From positions 765,020 through 829,019 of the forward strand of contig NZ_LNZA01000001.1 in assembly GCF_001468035.1 (NCBI RefSeq): a stretch of DNA of 64,000 nucleotides, written 5' to 3'. A program made the position numbers and the translations under genes. The DNA comes from Legionella tucsonensis. GTDB taxonomy: Bacteria; Pseudomonadota; Gammaproteobacteria; Legionellales; Legionellaceae. The first letter of the stretch is position 1. Every line of letters starts with the position of its first letter. Shown here piece by piece: positions 1 to 9,296 of this stretch. The notes below the pieces were generated by a model. That model did not search any database and was not told where the DNA came from. It saw nothing but the letters and a program-made list of their open reading frames with translations.

Positions 1-36
1 GCAGACAAAATATTTTTTAAAAGTGTACTCTAAAAC

Positions 37-112
37 TGGTGGGCCGTATAGGATTCGAACCTATGACACAGAGGTTAAAAGCCTCCTGCTCTACCACCTG
101 AGCTAACGGCCC
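37..112 (-). tRNA. tRNA-Lys (anticodon UUU)
   Basis: Read on the minus strand, this 76-nt stretch folds as a standard cloverleaf. The acceptor begins GGGCCG and closes with CGGCCC. The anticodon stem-loop has loop CTTTTAA, giving anticodon TTT. The T arm carries GGTTCGAATCC, and the 3' CCA is encoded (37-39). Lysine identity follows from the anticodon. It lies downstream of the mevalonate genes, which are on the same strand. Confidence 0.97.
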
Positions 113-225
113 TAAAGAGGCTGGAATAATACCGGATTAGCACAGAATTTCAAGTCTTTTTATGATGTTTCTACTATTTTTGCTATTTTTAAGGACATAA
201 ATATTTTTTTGTACAAATTGATGCT

Positions 226-1101
226 CTATAAAAAAGAAGATTCCAGAGTTAATTGGGTTTGAAAATAAATATTTTTTTCTGTAGCCAGAATAGTCCAGTT
301 CTGTATTTTTAGTTTATCAGCGAGGATTTGAGCTTTTTCTGCTGAAGTGACAAGCAGTAAAACATCTGCACCTAAAGCACCGCAACCTTTTATTGCCAAT
401 ATTTCTGGATATTTTTTAAACTCACTAATAAATTTTAAACTGTGTTCTGCTACCAAATTTAACTCGGTTAATTTTTGATGATAGCTATTTATGGCTGTAA
501 TCAATTTTTGAGAGTCAATCTGCTCGAATGCTTGTTTTGCTTCATCTACTAAAAAGGATAAATAATCAATCTGATCAGGAAGGGTGGAGTCTAGTAAATG
601 ATGGTGTGTGGCAAGTTTCATCCCTGTATGGATGAGAAAAAACGATAAATCTTGAAAAGGCCAAATATAAGACTTTATCATTTTTTGTTGTTTATTAATG
701 TACACACATCCTTGCTGTGACTGTGCTATTATATCATATCCACTAGGCCTCAAACCTTTTCCAAACCATGATGATTCATAATAAGCGCTTAGCATTTTAT
801 TTAAATCAGGCGTAGTGTTATTTATGAAACAACCCGCTAAATAGCTTGCCAAGAATTGTGCACTGGAGGCCCCTAATCCTCCTCGGCCTGCATATGGATC
901 ATGCCATAAAAGACCTTGCTTTGAGTTTTGTTGCAGCCACCAAAGTCCAGCGGGAGATTCAGGGTGGATTTCAGCTAACTTTTCTTGTGTTGTTAATGTA
1001 AGCTCAAAACAGGGAGCAGTTATGAGAAGAAGTGCAGAAGCCTCAGCTAAAGCAGCGTACTCACCCAGTAAAAAGGTTTTTGCCGGTATTGACCATTTCA
1101 T
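226..1101 (-). CDS. GHMP kinase, probable phosphomevalonate kinase
   Basis: This 291-residue GHMP-superfamily kinase probably phosphorylates 5-phosphomevalonate to the diphosphate in the cytosol. The N-terminus has a GEYA motif (about residues 12-16), as in phosphomevalonate kinases; mevalonate kinases usually have GEHA, as the paralogue at 10234-11115 does. The ATP-binding Gly/Ser-rich loop GRGGLGASSAQ lies near residue 72, and a C-terminal glycine motif (KGCGALGADV) near residue 239. Its ATG overlaps the stop of the HMG-CoA reductase gene by four bases (ATGA), so the two are translationally coupled. Substrate assignment rests on this motif, on context, and on the presence of the other mevalonate kinase in the window. 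Confidence 0.8.
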   Translation of the reverse strand: MKWSIPAKTFLLGEYAALAEASALLLITAPCFELTLTTQEKLAEIHPESPAGLWWLQQNSKQGLLWHDPYAGRGGLGASSAQFLASYLAGCFINNTTPDLNKMLSAYYESSWFGKGLRPSGYDIIAQSQQGCVYINKQQKMIKSYIWPFQDLSFFLIHTGMKLATHHHLLDSTLPDQIDYLSFLVDEAKQAFEQIDSQKLITAINSYHQKLTELNLVAEHSLKFISEFKKYPEILAIKGCGALGADVLLLVTSAEKAQILADKLKIQNWTILATEKNIYFQTQLTLESSFL

Positions 1102-2396
1102 ACAGCAATCGGTGTTTGTCTGATTTTAGCTAATAAATCATGAGCATTATTAAGACTAATTCTTTTATGTAAATCCAACCATTTTTGCAAATGCTCTTTA
1201 AGTACCGGTATTTCATTTTCATTGGCGCCTGCTGCCAAAAGAAGATTATCAATATGTAATTTCATATGGCCCTGAATAATGCCTTCGGTACATAATGCTT
1301 TAATTGCACCCAAATTTTGCACCAAGCCCACTGCAGCAATGACTTGAGCTAATTGATTCGCTGAAGTAATATTCATCATCCGTAAACACATTTTTGCAGT
1401 AGGGTGCAATGAGGTAACACCACCTATAGTTCCTACAATAATTGGAGCAGTAAGTTGTCCTGTGAGTATTCCATCGTGATAGCGCCAACGTGTTATTGCT
1501 TGATACTTTCCATCGCGGGCGGCATAGGCATGTACCCCTGCTTCAACTGCGCGCCAGTCATTTCCAGTAGCGATTAAAACAGGATCAATGCCATTCATTA
1601 CCCCTTTGTTATGAGTAGCGGCTCGATAAGGATCCATTTCGGCAAAGAGTGATGCTTCTTGTAGTTTTTGGCCAAGCTCAGGATCAATCGTATGTATTAT
1701 AACTCGTGCTGTTGTTAGCTTTTGATCATTTAGATTCGACAAAATACACATGGTTACTTCTTCACCAGTTAACTGCTCTATAGGTGTTTTTAAGTATTCA
1801 AGAACCTGATTAATAATATTGGCTCCCATGGCGTCACAGCTATTCATGGTCAAATGAATCACGGCCATGTCTTGACTATCTTCTCTTTTGAGCTGTCTTA
1901 ATTGCAAATCCATGACGCCGCCGCCGCGTTTTACCATGTTATCTGCAACATCTTTATTGGCTCTATTAATCAGATGGGTTCGGTTTTCATGAAAAATCTG
2001 AGAAAATTTAGAGAAATCTTTTACTTTTGCCAATTGAATTTGACCTAAAATGCATTCGCCCTGAACCCAGGTCTTTATTTCACCGCATTGTCTAATCCAT
2101 TTAGCAGATTTGGATAAGGCTGCAATGATGGATGTTTCTTCAACAGCCATTGGAATAACATAGTCTTGGCCATTAATATTGAAATTGGTTGCTACACCTA
2201 AAGGAAGCTGAAAATAACCGATTACGTTTTCAATCAGTTTATCAGCTAAATTTAAATCTTTTATGCCGCCGTTTTTAAGAAAAGAAATATCCTCAGGAGT
2301 TATTGCTCCTAGAGCTAACAAGCGGTTAAAGCGTTCTTCACGAGAGAGCTTGGAAAATCCACGGAATAGCTCATCAGTGTTAGAAGATAAAGGCAT
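1098..2396 (-). CDS. mvaA: Hydroxymethylglutaryl-CoA reductase, class II
   Basis: It interconverts HMG-CoA and mevalonate. The 432-residue length and soluble architecture match class II bacterial enzymes (about 430 residues), and there is no membrane anchor. Visible family signatures are the N-terminal FSKLSREER, the EETSI segment with its catalytic Glu, the DAMGAN motif, and the GTIGGVTSLHP glycine motif. An upstream in-frame ATG would add 21 residues. I chose the ATG at 2396 because AAAGGAG lies six bases before it. Class II enzymes may work in either direction, but the downstream overlap with phosphomevalonate kinase argues for mevalonate synthesis. Confidence 0.93.
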   Translation of the reverse strand: MPLSSNTDELFRGFSKLSREERFNRLLALGAITPEDISFLKNGGIKDLNLADKLIENVIGYFQLPLGVATNFNINGQDYVIPMAVEETSIIAALSKSAKWIRQCGEIKTWVQGECILGQIQLAKVKDFSKFSQIFHENRTHLINRANKDVADNMVKRGGGVMDLQLRQLKREDSQDMAVIHLTMNSCDAMGANIINQVLEYLKTPIEQLTGEEVTMCILSNLNDQKLTTARVIIHTIDPELGQKLQEASLFAEMDPYRAATHNKGVMNGIDPVLIATGNDWRAVEAGVHAYAARDGKYQAITRWRYHDGILTGQLTAPIIVGTIGGVTSLHPTAKMCLRMMNITSANQLAQVIAAVGLVQNLGAIKALCTEGIIQGHMKLHIDNLLLAAGANENEIPVLKEHLQKWLDLHKRISLNNAHDLLAKIRQTPIAV

Positions 2397-2573
2397 GCTT
2401 TCTCCTTTGAGTAGCCGGCATTGACGCAAGTTTTGTAATGCCATGTTTGCGTTGTTCAAATTGGCTGTAATTTTCTTGCATACCTGATTTTTAGTTTCTT
2501 GAAAAAAATGAAAACAATTTTATCATAAAATAGAGAAGCAAACTACCTGAAAATCATAGGTATTATATGAATT

Positions 2574-2729
2574 TTATTTTATTTGTATGAGACGTCTCTG
2601 CATGATTAAAGTGCGTAGGTTATCTGTATAGGAATATTCAATCCAATAAATGATGTTAAATTCATCATCATCAATTTCTTTATCCGCTTTATTTATAAAT
2701 TTATAAATCGTTAATGTGGCTAAAGCCAT
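2574..2729 (-). CDS. Small hypothetical protein (51 residues)
   Basis: This short open frame begins MALATLTIYKF and ends RRLIQIK, with an acidic DKEIDDDEF stretch in the middle. It is the only coding-like structure in the 497-base interval between HMG-CoA reductase and the next gene. There is no clear ribosome-binding site and no family I recognise, so it may be chance. The rest of the interval (2397-2573 and 2730-2893) is very AT-rich and shows nothing else. Confidence 0.22.
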   Translation of the reverse strand: MALATLTIYKFINKADKEIDDDEFNIIYWIEYSYTDNLRTLIMQRRLIQIK

Positions 2730-2893
2730 TTCATTTGTTACGCAATAATGGTTTGTTTTTTATGATTTATTGGTAATCGAATAGTTTTTTTTGTACAGAA
2801 TATTGTTTTTTAATTTAAATTTCCTGGTATTTTTTTGGCATGAAGTGTAAATTGAGAGCGATATAATTTGGATTTTATTTGTAAGGAGGTGTC

Positions 2894-3874
2894 ATGGGAA
2901 AAAATGCTAAAGAAAAAAAAGCTTATGAAGCTGCCTTGGGCATGAGAAATACATACATTGAACAATTGAAAAAATGTAAAAATGCTATAGAGTTAACACA
3001 AATTTCAAGAAGATATGAAGAGAAAAAAAAGCGAGTTCCTCAGTCTGCTACTAATTTAACGCCATATCATAGCAAAGCTATTAGTGGGTTAGATTTACAG
3101 ATTCGGGAATTAACGGAAGAATTGAATGCACGATTTTTTCCAGTAACTCCAATTGAATCATCGCCAAGAGTTCATGAACCAGAAAAAAAGGACACTAGTG
3201 AGTTATTACCAGAAGAATGTGTTTTAGATGAGCTTTCTGTTACGAAAAGTACTCTTCTTACTCAAACTAAACTTAGGAGTGAGGGATTATTTCAGCCAGT
3301 AACAAAACAAAGTTTATCCTTTGATAAACCAAAACCCATGCATGTCACTGGGAGTAAAAAGCAGGATATGGAAATGCAGTATCACGATAAGCATGTTGAT
3401 CAGAAAAGTAGAAGACAGAGAAATTCTCAGCTCACTGAGGTTAAGGAAAAATTAAGAACACTTCATACAAAGTACACAAAATATGACACGAAAGCTAAAG
3501 AGTATCATAAGAAGAAGAATCAAGAAGGAGAGGCGAAATATCGAGAAGCTGCAAAAGCTGCCGCAAACATTCATACTCAGATAGCGCTATTGGTTAATCA
3601 GTACATTCGGGATGGACAATTAGATACTTTTAAATTAAATAGCCAAAAAATTCTAAATGACGATAATGACAGTATAAAAACATTACGGGCATACCGTGGT
3701 TGGTGGGAGAAATTCTTAGACGATCTGGTTGAACTTATAAATTCCGGACTTGATCGCGCGGGTTCCTCGCTCCGTGTGCATGAATTATCGATGTTTAAAC
3801 CTGCAACAACTGACGGAGGACACAAAATTAACGACCTAAGTAATGCAATTGGTTCCGTAAAAGCAACTATTTAA
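2894..3874 (+). CDS. Lysine-rich coiled-coil protein, possible type IVB effector
   Basis: I do not recognise this 326-residue protein. It has no signal peptide or membrane segment. It is rich in Lys and Glu, with heptad-like charged helices near residues 5-95 and 170-235, separated by a more disordered linker containing ESSPRVHEPEKKD. The start is secure: AAGGAGGTGTC precedes the ATG. A monocistronic, AT-rich, helical orphan between housekeeping blocks is a typical Legionella effector-gene pattern, but I see no enzymatic motif and the C-terminus lacks an obvious glutamate-rich secretion signal. Effector status is an inference. Confidence 0.6.
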   Translation: MGKNAKEKKAYEAALGMRNTYIEQLKKCKNAIELTQISRRYEEKKKRVPQSATNLTPYHSKAISGLDLQIRELTEELNARFFPVTPIESSPRVHEPEKKDTSELLPEECVLDELSVTKSTLLTQTKLRSEGLFQPVTKQSLSFDKPKPMHVTGSKKQDMEMQYHDKHVDQKSRRQRNSQLTEVKEKLRTLHTKYTKYDTKAKEYHKKKNQEGEAKYREAAKAAANIHTQIALLVNQYIRDGQLDTFKLNSQKILNDDNDSIKTLRAYRGWWEKFLDDLVELINSGLDRAGSSLRVHELSMFKPATTDGGHKINDLSNAIGSVKATI

Positions 3875-4033
3875 TCGTTTACAAGAAATAAATAGTTTGA
3901 GGTTTGTTTGTACTCAGACTATTTTTTTACTCTATCCGAATATCTTGTTATTGTGTTACCATATTCTATTGTTTTTGTTCTTCTTCCAGAATATTAATAT
4001 TATTCTGGAGGTTATTTTTCAATACACAAGACT

Positions 4034-5161
4034 ATGGTACAAAATAGCGCGCAAATCACTTACGATAAGGAACTTGCCAGATTTCACTGTACAGGTGCCT
4101 GGTCTGTTTTAAAAATTGAAAATTTATTAGTTCGGTTGAATGTGGATGAACTGCCCAAAACCCAAAAAGTGATTATTAGCGGCGAAGGTGTCAGTTATTT
4201 TGATAGTGCAGGAGCGTTGGCTCTCATTAAATATATTGACATGCTGGAACAACGAAAAAATCAGGTAGAACTGTCTGATTTTACCGAAACACAACAGCAA
4301 CTTGTCAATTTAATTAAATCAAAAAAAGACATATTAGGTTATCAAATTCCTTCTCCTCCTAAAGAAAATGTATTTTATCAATTGGGGAAGGAATCAGAGA
4401 GCAAATTTCGTCAAGTAGATGGCCTTCTTGCTTTAGTTGGTGATTTGACCACTAAAATATTTAATGCATTTGGTAATTGGCGCCGCTTTCAAATACCCAG
4501 TATCATTTCAAATATTCACGCTACAGGCGTGACCGCATTACCTATTCTTGCTTTGCTTTCTTTTCTAATTGGGGTGGTTTTGGCTTATCAAATGGGATTG
4601 CAATTGCAAACATATGGTGCCAACAGCTTTATTGCCTATTTATCAGGTATGGCTATTTTTCGTGAATTTGCACCGTTAATGACAGCAGTTATTGTTGCTG
4701 GACGTACTAGTTCCGCATTTACCGCACAAATTGGCAGTATGAAACTAAATGAAGAAGTTGATGCGTTATTGACGATGGGGCTTTCTCCTACTGAATTATT
4801 AGTGCTCCCTAAAGTTCTAGGGCTATTGATTTCGTTTCCTTTATTGATTTTTTGGTCTGATGTTTTTAGTATTTTAGGCGCAATGATCATGTCCAATAAC
4901 ATGCTGGGAATTAGTTTTGTTGATTTTTTACAACGATTAAGAGACTCTGTTGGGATCCCGCAGTTAAATTTAGGTCTTTATAAAGCACCCGCGTTTGCAT
5001 TGTTAATAAGCTTGGTTGGTTGTTATCAGGGGTTTAGAGTAGAAGCAGGTACGGAAAAAAATATTGGCAGCCAAACTACCAGAAGTGTAGTACAAGCACT
5101 ATTTCTAATTATTATTGCTGATGCAATTTATTCAGTCATTTATAGTCGGATGCATTTATAG
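4034..5161 (+). CDS. mlaE: MlaE-family phospholipid ABC permease with N-terminal STAS domain
   Basis: It is the inner-membrane permease of an MCE-type lipid transporter that moves phospholipids between inner membrane and periplasm. Residues 1-95 look like a STAS domain (VIISGEGVSYFDSAGALALI), the role played by separate MlaB in E. coli. The remainder is the permease, with the characteristic stretch LSGMAIFREFAPLMTAVI followed by AGRTSSAFTAQIGSM and NEEVDAL, and about five membrane helices. A GGAGG lies too far upstream to fix the start firmly, but the STAS fold begins right after this ATG. The next gene starts immediately after the stop. Confidence 0.9.
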   Translation: MVQNSAQITYDKELARFHCTGAWSVLKIENLLVRLNVDELPKTQKVIISGEGVSYFDSAGALALIKYIDMLEQRKNQVELSDFTETQQQLVNLIKSKKDILGYQIPSPPKENVFYQLGKESESKFRQVDGLLALVGDLTTKIFNAFGNWRRFQIPSIISNIHATGVTALPILALLSFLIGVVLAYQMGLQLQTYGANSFIAYLSGMAIFREFAPLMTAVIVAGRTSSAFTAQIGSMKLNEEVDALLTMGLSPTELLVLPKVLGLLISFPLLIFWSDVFSILGAMIMSNNMLGISFVDFLQRLRDSVGIPQLNLGLYKAPAFALLISLVGCYQGFRVEAGTEKNIGSQTTRSVVQALFLIIIADAIYSVIYSRMHL

Positions 5162-5899
5162 ATGAGCGAACCCATTATCGAAATTAAAGGGCTAAAGAAT
5201 TGTCTTGGAGGTCAATGGGTGCATAGTGATGTGAATTTGACCGTAGAAAAAGGGGAAATTTTAGCTATTATTGGTGGCTCAGGGAGTGGAAAAACAACGA
5301 TATTACGTAGTTTACTGATGTTACTAAAGCCTACGGCAGGTTGTATTAAAATATTTGGCCAAAACATTAGTAATCTTGATGCAGAGCAATCGTTTTTGCT
5401 TCGTCGGCGATGGGGAATGCTTTTTCAGCATAGTGCATTATTTTCATCAATGAATGTATTGGAAAATATCATGTTTCCTATGCGAGAATTTACTAATCTG
5501 GATCATGAGTTTATGTATGAACTGGCCTTGCTCAAAGTCGTTTTAGTTGGCTTACCCAAAGAAGCTGCAGGTAAATTACCCTCAGAATTGAGTGGTGGAA
5601 TGCAAAGAAGGGCCGCTGCAGCACGTGCAATTGCAATGGATCCGGAGTTGTTATTTTTAGATGAGCCAACTACAGGTTTAGATCCACTAAGTGCAAGACT
5701 TTTTGATGAGCTGATTGTTTTTTTAAGAGATTCTTTAAAGCTCACTATAGTTATGGTGAGTCATGATATAGAATCTTTAAAACGAACTACAGATCGAGTA
5801 GCCTTTATCGGTGACGGAAAAATCTTAAGTGTCGAGCCGATTGATGATTTAATGAAGAATAAGAATAACATAATTGCGGGTTATTTTAGTAAAATGTAA
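5162..5899 (+). CDS. mlaF: MlaF-family ABC transporter ATPase
   Basis: It is the cytoplasmic ATPase energising the MCE transporter, at 245 residues a normal length. It shows Walker A GGSGSGKTT (about residues 39-47), the ABC signature LSGGMQRR, Walker B LLFLDEPTTGLDP and a switch His in MVSHD. The ATG abuts the permease stop with no gap, so translation is likely coupled. Gene order permease-ATPase-MCE protein is the usual one for this family. Confidence 0.94.
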   Translation: MSEPIIEIKGLKNCLGGQWVHSDVNLTVEKGEILAIIGGSGSGKTTILRSLLMLLKPTAGCIKIFGQNISNLDAEQSFLLRRRWGMLFQHSALFSSMNVLENIMFPMREFTNLDHEFMYELALLKVVLVGLPKEAAGKLPSELSGGMQRRAAAARAIAMDPELLFLDEPTTGLDPLSARLFDELIVFLRDSLKLTIVMVSHDIESLKRTTDRVAFIGDGKILSVEPIDDLMKNKNNIIAGYFSKM

Positions 5900-5914
5900 C
5901 TGGAGACAGAATAC

Positions 5915-6817
5915 TTGGAAGCTAAAACCAATTACACCATAGTAGGTGTAGTCGTACTTATATTACTGGTAGGATTGGTAGCTACAATGTTGTGGTTGTC
6001 TGTTGGTTTTAATCAAAAAAAATACATTACATACACCGTTTATATGCATGAAGCGGCAACTGGTCTGACTCAGGACGCTCCTGTGAAATATAATGGTGTA
6101 CAAGTTGGTTATGTAAAAGAAATAAAATTGAATCAAAATGATCCGAGACAAGTTGAAATTTTGTTGAATATCGAAGAGGGAACACCTGTTACAACCAGTA
6201 CTTATGCCACATTAAATTCACAAGGAATTACTGGTATCACTTATATTGGTTTGAGCGCAAGTACTTCTGATCTGACCCCAATTCCTCAAATGCCGGATGA
6301 GCCATATCCTGTTATTCCTTCAAAACCTTCTGTATTTAATCAATTGGATAGTATTCTAAAAAAGGTTTCTGAAGATATAGGTGTTGTAAGTGATGAAGCA
6401 AAACGTATATTTAATGAGAAAAATGCGAAACATATACGCCATATCTTAACTAATGTTGATCATTTTTCTAAAGATCTTGCACGTAATGGCAAGAATCTTA
6501 ATATTTTAATGGATAATCTTGCCAAGACAAGTCGTGATTTCCCGCACATGCTTGAGGAATTACGAGTGGGGATATCTAAATTTAATACTATGGCGGAAAG
6601 TTTGAGTAAAGCCGGGAGCAGTGTATCAAAAACTATGGGTACAGGGAAAAATGCGATTGATAAAATTTCCGAGGAGGCGCTGCCACCTGCTGTAATCTTA
6701 TTACGACGATTGAACACAATTTCTGCAAATTTGGAAAAGGTGAGTAGTGAAATGCGTCAAAACCCTGCTGTGGTTATTCGTGGAACTAAGCCACCAAAAC
6801 CTGGGCCTGGAGAATAA
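5915..6817 (+). CDS. mlaD: MlaD-family MCE-domain periplasmic lipid-binding protein
   Basis: It is anchored by one N-terminal transmembrane helix (residues 9-29, VGVVVLILLVGLVATMLWL) and followed by an MCE domain (about 38-115) with the typical VKYNGVQVGYVKEI and LNSQGITGITYIGL motifs. A long helical C-terminal part (about 140-285) replaces the short tail of E. coli MlaD, so the 300-residue length is closer to longer MCE proteins. The start is TTG at 5915, preceded by CTGGAG about nine bases upstream; no suitable ATG precedes the membrane helix. Confidence 0.9.
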   Translation: MEAKTNYTIVGVVVLILLVGLVATMLWLSVGFNQKKYITYTVYMHEAATGLTQDAPVKYNGVQVGYVKEIKLNQNDPRQVEILLNIEEGTPVTTSTYATLNSQGITGITYIGLSASTSDLTPIPQMPDEPYPVIPSKPSVFNQLDSILKKVSEDIGVVSDEAKRIFNEKNAKHIRHILTNVDHFSKDLARNGKNLNILMDNLAKTSRDFPHMLEELRVGISKFNTMAESLSKAGSSVSKTMGTGKNAIDKISEEALPPAVILLRRLNTISANLEKVSSEMRQNPAVVIRGTKPPKPGPGE

Positions 6818-6820
6818 AAG

Positions 6821-7420
6821 ATGAGTAAGTTGACTGCATTTCTTGCGAGTTTAAGCACAGCAATACTTTGTGCATGCTCGCCAGTTAAAATTTCTGTAAA
6901 AAATCAATATCAACTCAGTGCATACAGTATAAAACAGTTGGCTAAAAAACCGATGCCCATTACTTTGTTGGTTACGACACCTGATGCTGCTGCGGGGTAT
7001 CAAACAGAACAAATGCTTTATATTAAAAAACCATATGCGCTGGAGCCTTTTGCAAAAAATGCATGGACAAATCCACCTGCAGATATGCTTTACCCTTTAA
7101 TTCTGCAAAGCTTACAACGGACAAATCTTTTTGAAGCGGTTACTTCTAATGCGTATACCTTAGGTGCAACTTATCGATTAGATACTCAATTACTTTCTCT
7201 GCAACAAAACTTTCTTAAAAAACCAAGCGTTCTTGAGTTTTCAGCCAAAGTTGTTTTAACTCATGTTAGTGATAATAACGTCTTAGCTTCAAAAATTATT
7301 AATTTACGGATCCCGTGTCCCAGTGATACACCCTATGGGGGAGTGATCGCTGCAAATAAAGCGGCTCAACAGTTTACTGCGAACCTGACTCATTTTATGG
7401 TATCTCATATCGAACACTAG
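6821..7420 (+). CDS. ABC-type transport auxiliary lipoprotein (PqiC/YmbA-like)
   Basis: This 199-residue outer-membrane-type lipoprotein is the last gene of the MCE operon, three bases after mlaD. The N-terminus is a lipoprotein signal ending LCACS (Cys near residue 19). The body has the family layout of the PqiC-like auxiliary component: YQLSAY near the start, [23 protein letters not shown], a [20 protein letters not shown] helix, then a second beta sheet. It probably acts at the outer membrane end of the lipid shuttle. No mlaC-like soluble carrier gene follows, so this system resembles Pqi/Let-type or actinobacterial-style MCE operons in that respect. Confidence 0.8.
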   Translation: MSKLTAFLASLSTAILCACSPVKISVKNQYQLSAYSIKQLAKKPMPITLLVTTPDAAAGYQTEQMLYIKKPYALEPFAKNAWTNPPADMLYPLILQSLQRTNLFEAVTSNAYTLGATYRLDTQLLSLQQNFLKKPSVLEFSAKVVLTHVSDNNVLASKIINLRIPCPSDTPYGGVIAANKAAQQFTANLTHFMVSHIEH

Positions 7421-7646
7421 AGGATGTCTTCCTGTGAATTGACTTAATTAAAACGAAGCTTTACGTGCAATAAAATGGGACCAAGAAAACTTATAAACAG
7501 CTTGGCCCCGATCTTTGATTTGAGGACTTGCGACGATTAATAGTACTGTAGCCAAAAAATAAAAAGAATTGTACAATGTGCCCCCATGAACCCTACATGG
7601 GTATTTCGAAGTTTATTAATAATAAAAAGTACAAAGGAGATTGAGG

Positions 7647-8171
7647 ATGAAAGCCGGATCATTAGGTAAATTAGGTCTGCTTGTGGCGGGTGCTGTTTTC
7701 GTTGTAGCTTGTTCTAAGACACCAGGTAGTGCTGAAGGAGGGGTAGGCGTGAGTGAAGCTGAGGCCCAAGGCCTAGGACAATTCACTCATTTTTCTGGTC
7801 AAGAACCAGGTGAGTCTTATACAACCAAGGCACCTCATAATCAATTGTATTTGTTCTCTTACGATGATAGTAATTTGGCTCCCAAATATTTACCATCGGT
7901 TAATGCTCAGGCAGAATACTTAAAGACGCATCCTGGTGCGCGTGTGTTATTAGCAGGACATACAGATGAGCGTGGTAGCCGTGAATACAACGTAGCTCTT
8001 GGCGAGCGACGTGCAAATACTGTAGCTGATATTTTACGTATGGCTGGTGTTAACAGACAACAAATCCGTGTTGTAAGCTATGGTAAAGAGCGTCCAATTA
8101 ATTTAGGACATGATCAAGCGTCACATGCACAAAATCGACGTGTAGAATTTACTTATGAGGCAACAAGATGA
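7647..8171 (+). CDS. pal: Peptidoglycan-associated lipoprotein Pal
   Basis: It is the outer-membrane lipoprotein of the Tol-Pal system, binding peptidoglycan through an OmpA-like domain. A 24-residue lipoprotein signal ends VVACS; the OmpA domain follows (about 65-172) with GHTDERGSREYNVALGERR, the diaminopimelate-binding motif, and the final NRRVEF. A TTG at 7641 could extend it by two codons, but AAAGGAG is correctly placed for the ATG at 7647, giving 174 residues. cpoB overlaps its stop codon. The 226-base interval upstream has no gene; tolQRAB are not in this window. Confidence 0.95.
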   Translation: MKAGSLGKLGLLVAGAVFVVACSKTPGSAEGGVGVSEAEAQGLGQFTHFSGQEPGESYTTKAPHNQLYLFSYDDSNLAPKYLPSVNAQAEYLKTHPGARVLLAGHTDERGSREYNVALGERRANTVADILRMAGVNRQQIRVVSYGKERPINLGHDQASHAQNRRVEFTYEATR

Positions 8172-9148
8172 TAAATTGCAAAAAACACATTATCGCTACA
8201 GGTTTTATATTGATGCTTCCTCTGGCCTGTTGGTCAGAAGCACCTGTTGTTGATGATAGTGATAATTTTGCAATCATTGAGGGCCAGCAGGCGTATGAAA
8301 CACCTGCTTATGGCCCTAAGTACAATGAACCAAAAATTGAAAGTGGTCAGTTTGATGTAGCTCGAAACGAGAGTTATACAATTGATAATTTCCAAATCGA
8401 TGATGAGCCCGCGCTTGCTAAAGATGATCAAGCAAATAGTTCAAGTAATAACATTACCGATAATGCCAAGCTGATTGACAAAATCCAAAGCTTGCAACAA
8501 GAAATACAAGAGTTGCGTGGTCAATTAGAAGTACAAGCCCATGATTTAAAGTTATTACAGCAACAACAAGTTGCTTTTTATAAAGACTTAGATGCACGCT
8601 TAAGTGGAAGTAATTCTGCTAAATCTTCACCCAGTAACCCTGCTTTAGATCTTTCTGCTGGTTCAAAAGAAACTTCAACTAAAGCAAATGTACCTGCATC
8701 TAATGTTCAGGCAAGTAAATCGGTTATTCCTACACCAGTTCCAGTATCAACAACTACTACCTCTAGAGTAAATCCTGCAGATGAGCAAATTAGCTATTTA
8801 GCCGCTTATGAATTAGTAAAAAGCAAACGGTATGATGATGCTTTAAATGCGATGAATGTATTTGTTCAAAAATATCCCACGGGTGGTTATACTGCTAATG
8901 CACAATATTGGCTAGGTGAGCTTTATTTGGTCAAAAAAGATTATCCAAAATCTATAGAGCATTTTAATGTGGTTTTACAACAATTTCCCACCTCAAGTAA
9001 ATCTGCTGCAAGCATGTTAAAGGTTGGCTATGCTTATGCTGCACAAGGTGATAAGCAGGAGGCCAGGAAATTCCTGCAACAAGTGGAGAGAGCTTATCCT
9101 GGTACACCTACGGCTCAATTGGCTAATTCAAAATTACGTACAATATAA
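8168..9148 (+). CDS. cpoB: CpoB/YbgF-type Tol-Pal coordinator with TPR repeats
   Basis: This periplasmic protein coordinates Tol-Pal with peptidoglycan synthesis at division. A signal peptide (residues 1-22) is followed by a low-complexity acidic stretch, a coiled coil (about 93-140, LQQEIQELRGQLEVQ), a Ser/Thr/Pro linker, and TPR repeats to the end (AYELVKSKRYDDAL, YWLGELYLVKKDYPKSIEHF, KVGYAYAAQGDKQEA). Its ATG overlaps the pal stop (ATGA), the usual arrangement. At 326 residues it is longer than E. coli CpoB (about 260) mainly because of the linker. Confidence 0.92.
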   Translation: MINCKKHIIATGFILMLPLACWSEAPVVDDSDNFAIIEGQQAYETPAYGPKYNEPKIESGQFDVARNESYTIDNFQIDDEPALAKDDQANSSSNNITDNAKLIDKIQSLQQEIQELRGQLEVQAHDLKLLQQQQVAFYKDLDARLSGSNSAKSSPSNPALDLSAGSKETSTKANVPASNVQASKSVIPTPVPVSTTTTSRVNPADEQISYLAAYELVKSKRYDDALNAMNVFVQKYPTGGYTANAQYWLGELYLVKKDYPKSIEHFNVVLQQFPTSSKSAASMLKVGYAYAAQGDKQEARKFLQQVERAYPGTPTAQLANSKLRTI

Positions 9149-9192
9149 TAATTAATAAATTTTTATACGTAGCTCCGAAATTTATAAGAAAA

Positions 9193-9231
9193 GTAGCCCA
9201 GGAAGAAAACGTAAACTGGGAAACCTATGAT
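9193..9231. repeat. Degenerate REP-like half element
   Basis: GTAGCCCAGGAA at 9193-9204 is the reverse complement of TTCCTGGGCTAC in the REP-like palindrome at 16647-16695. The rest (an ACTGGG a few bases on) looks like a decayed partner arm. It sits in the cpoB-mvaD spacer. Confidence 0.4.
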
Positions 9232-9296
9232 GGAATCCTCGGGGTTTTGTTTAGCCAGGCGACATTGAAATAACTTATGGATCCCAAGGAGAAATT

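Noticed and set aside
3897-4112. Open frame of 71 codons before mlaE, very Phe/Leu-rich
   Set aside because: It overlaps the mlaE start in another frame, and its hydrophobicity comes from T-rich DNA. No homologous pattern seen.
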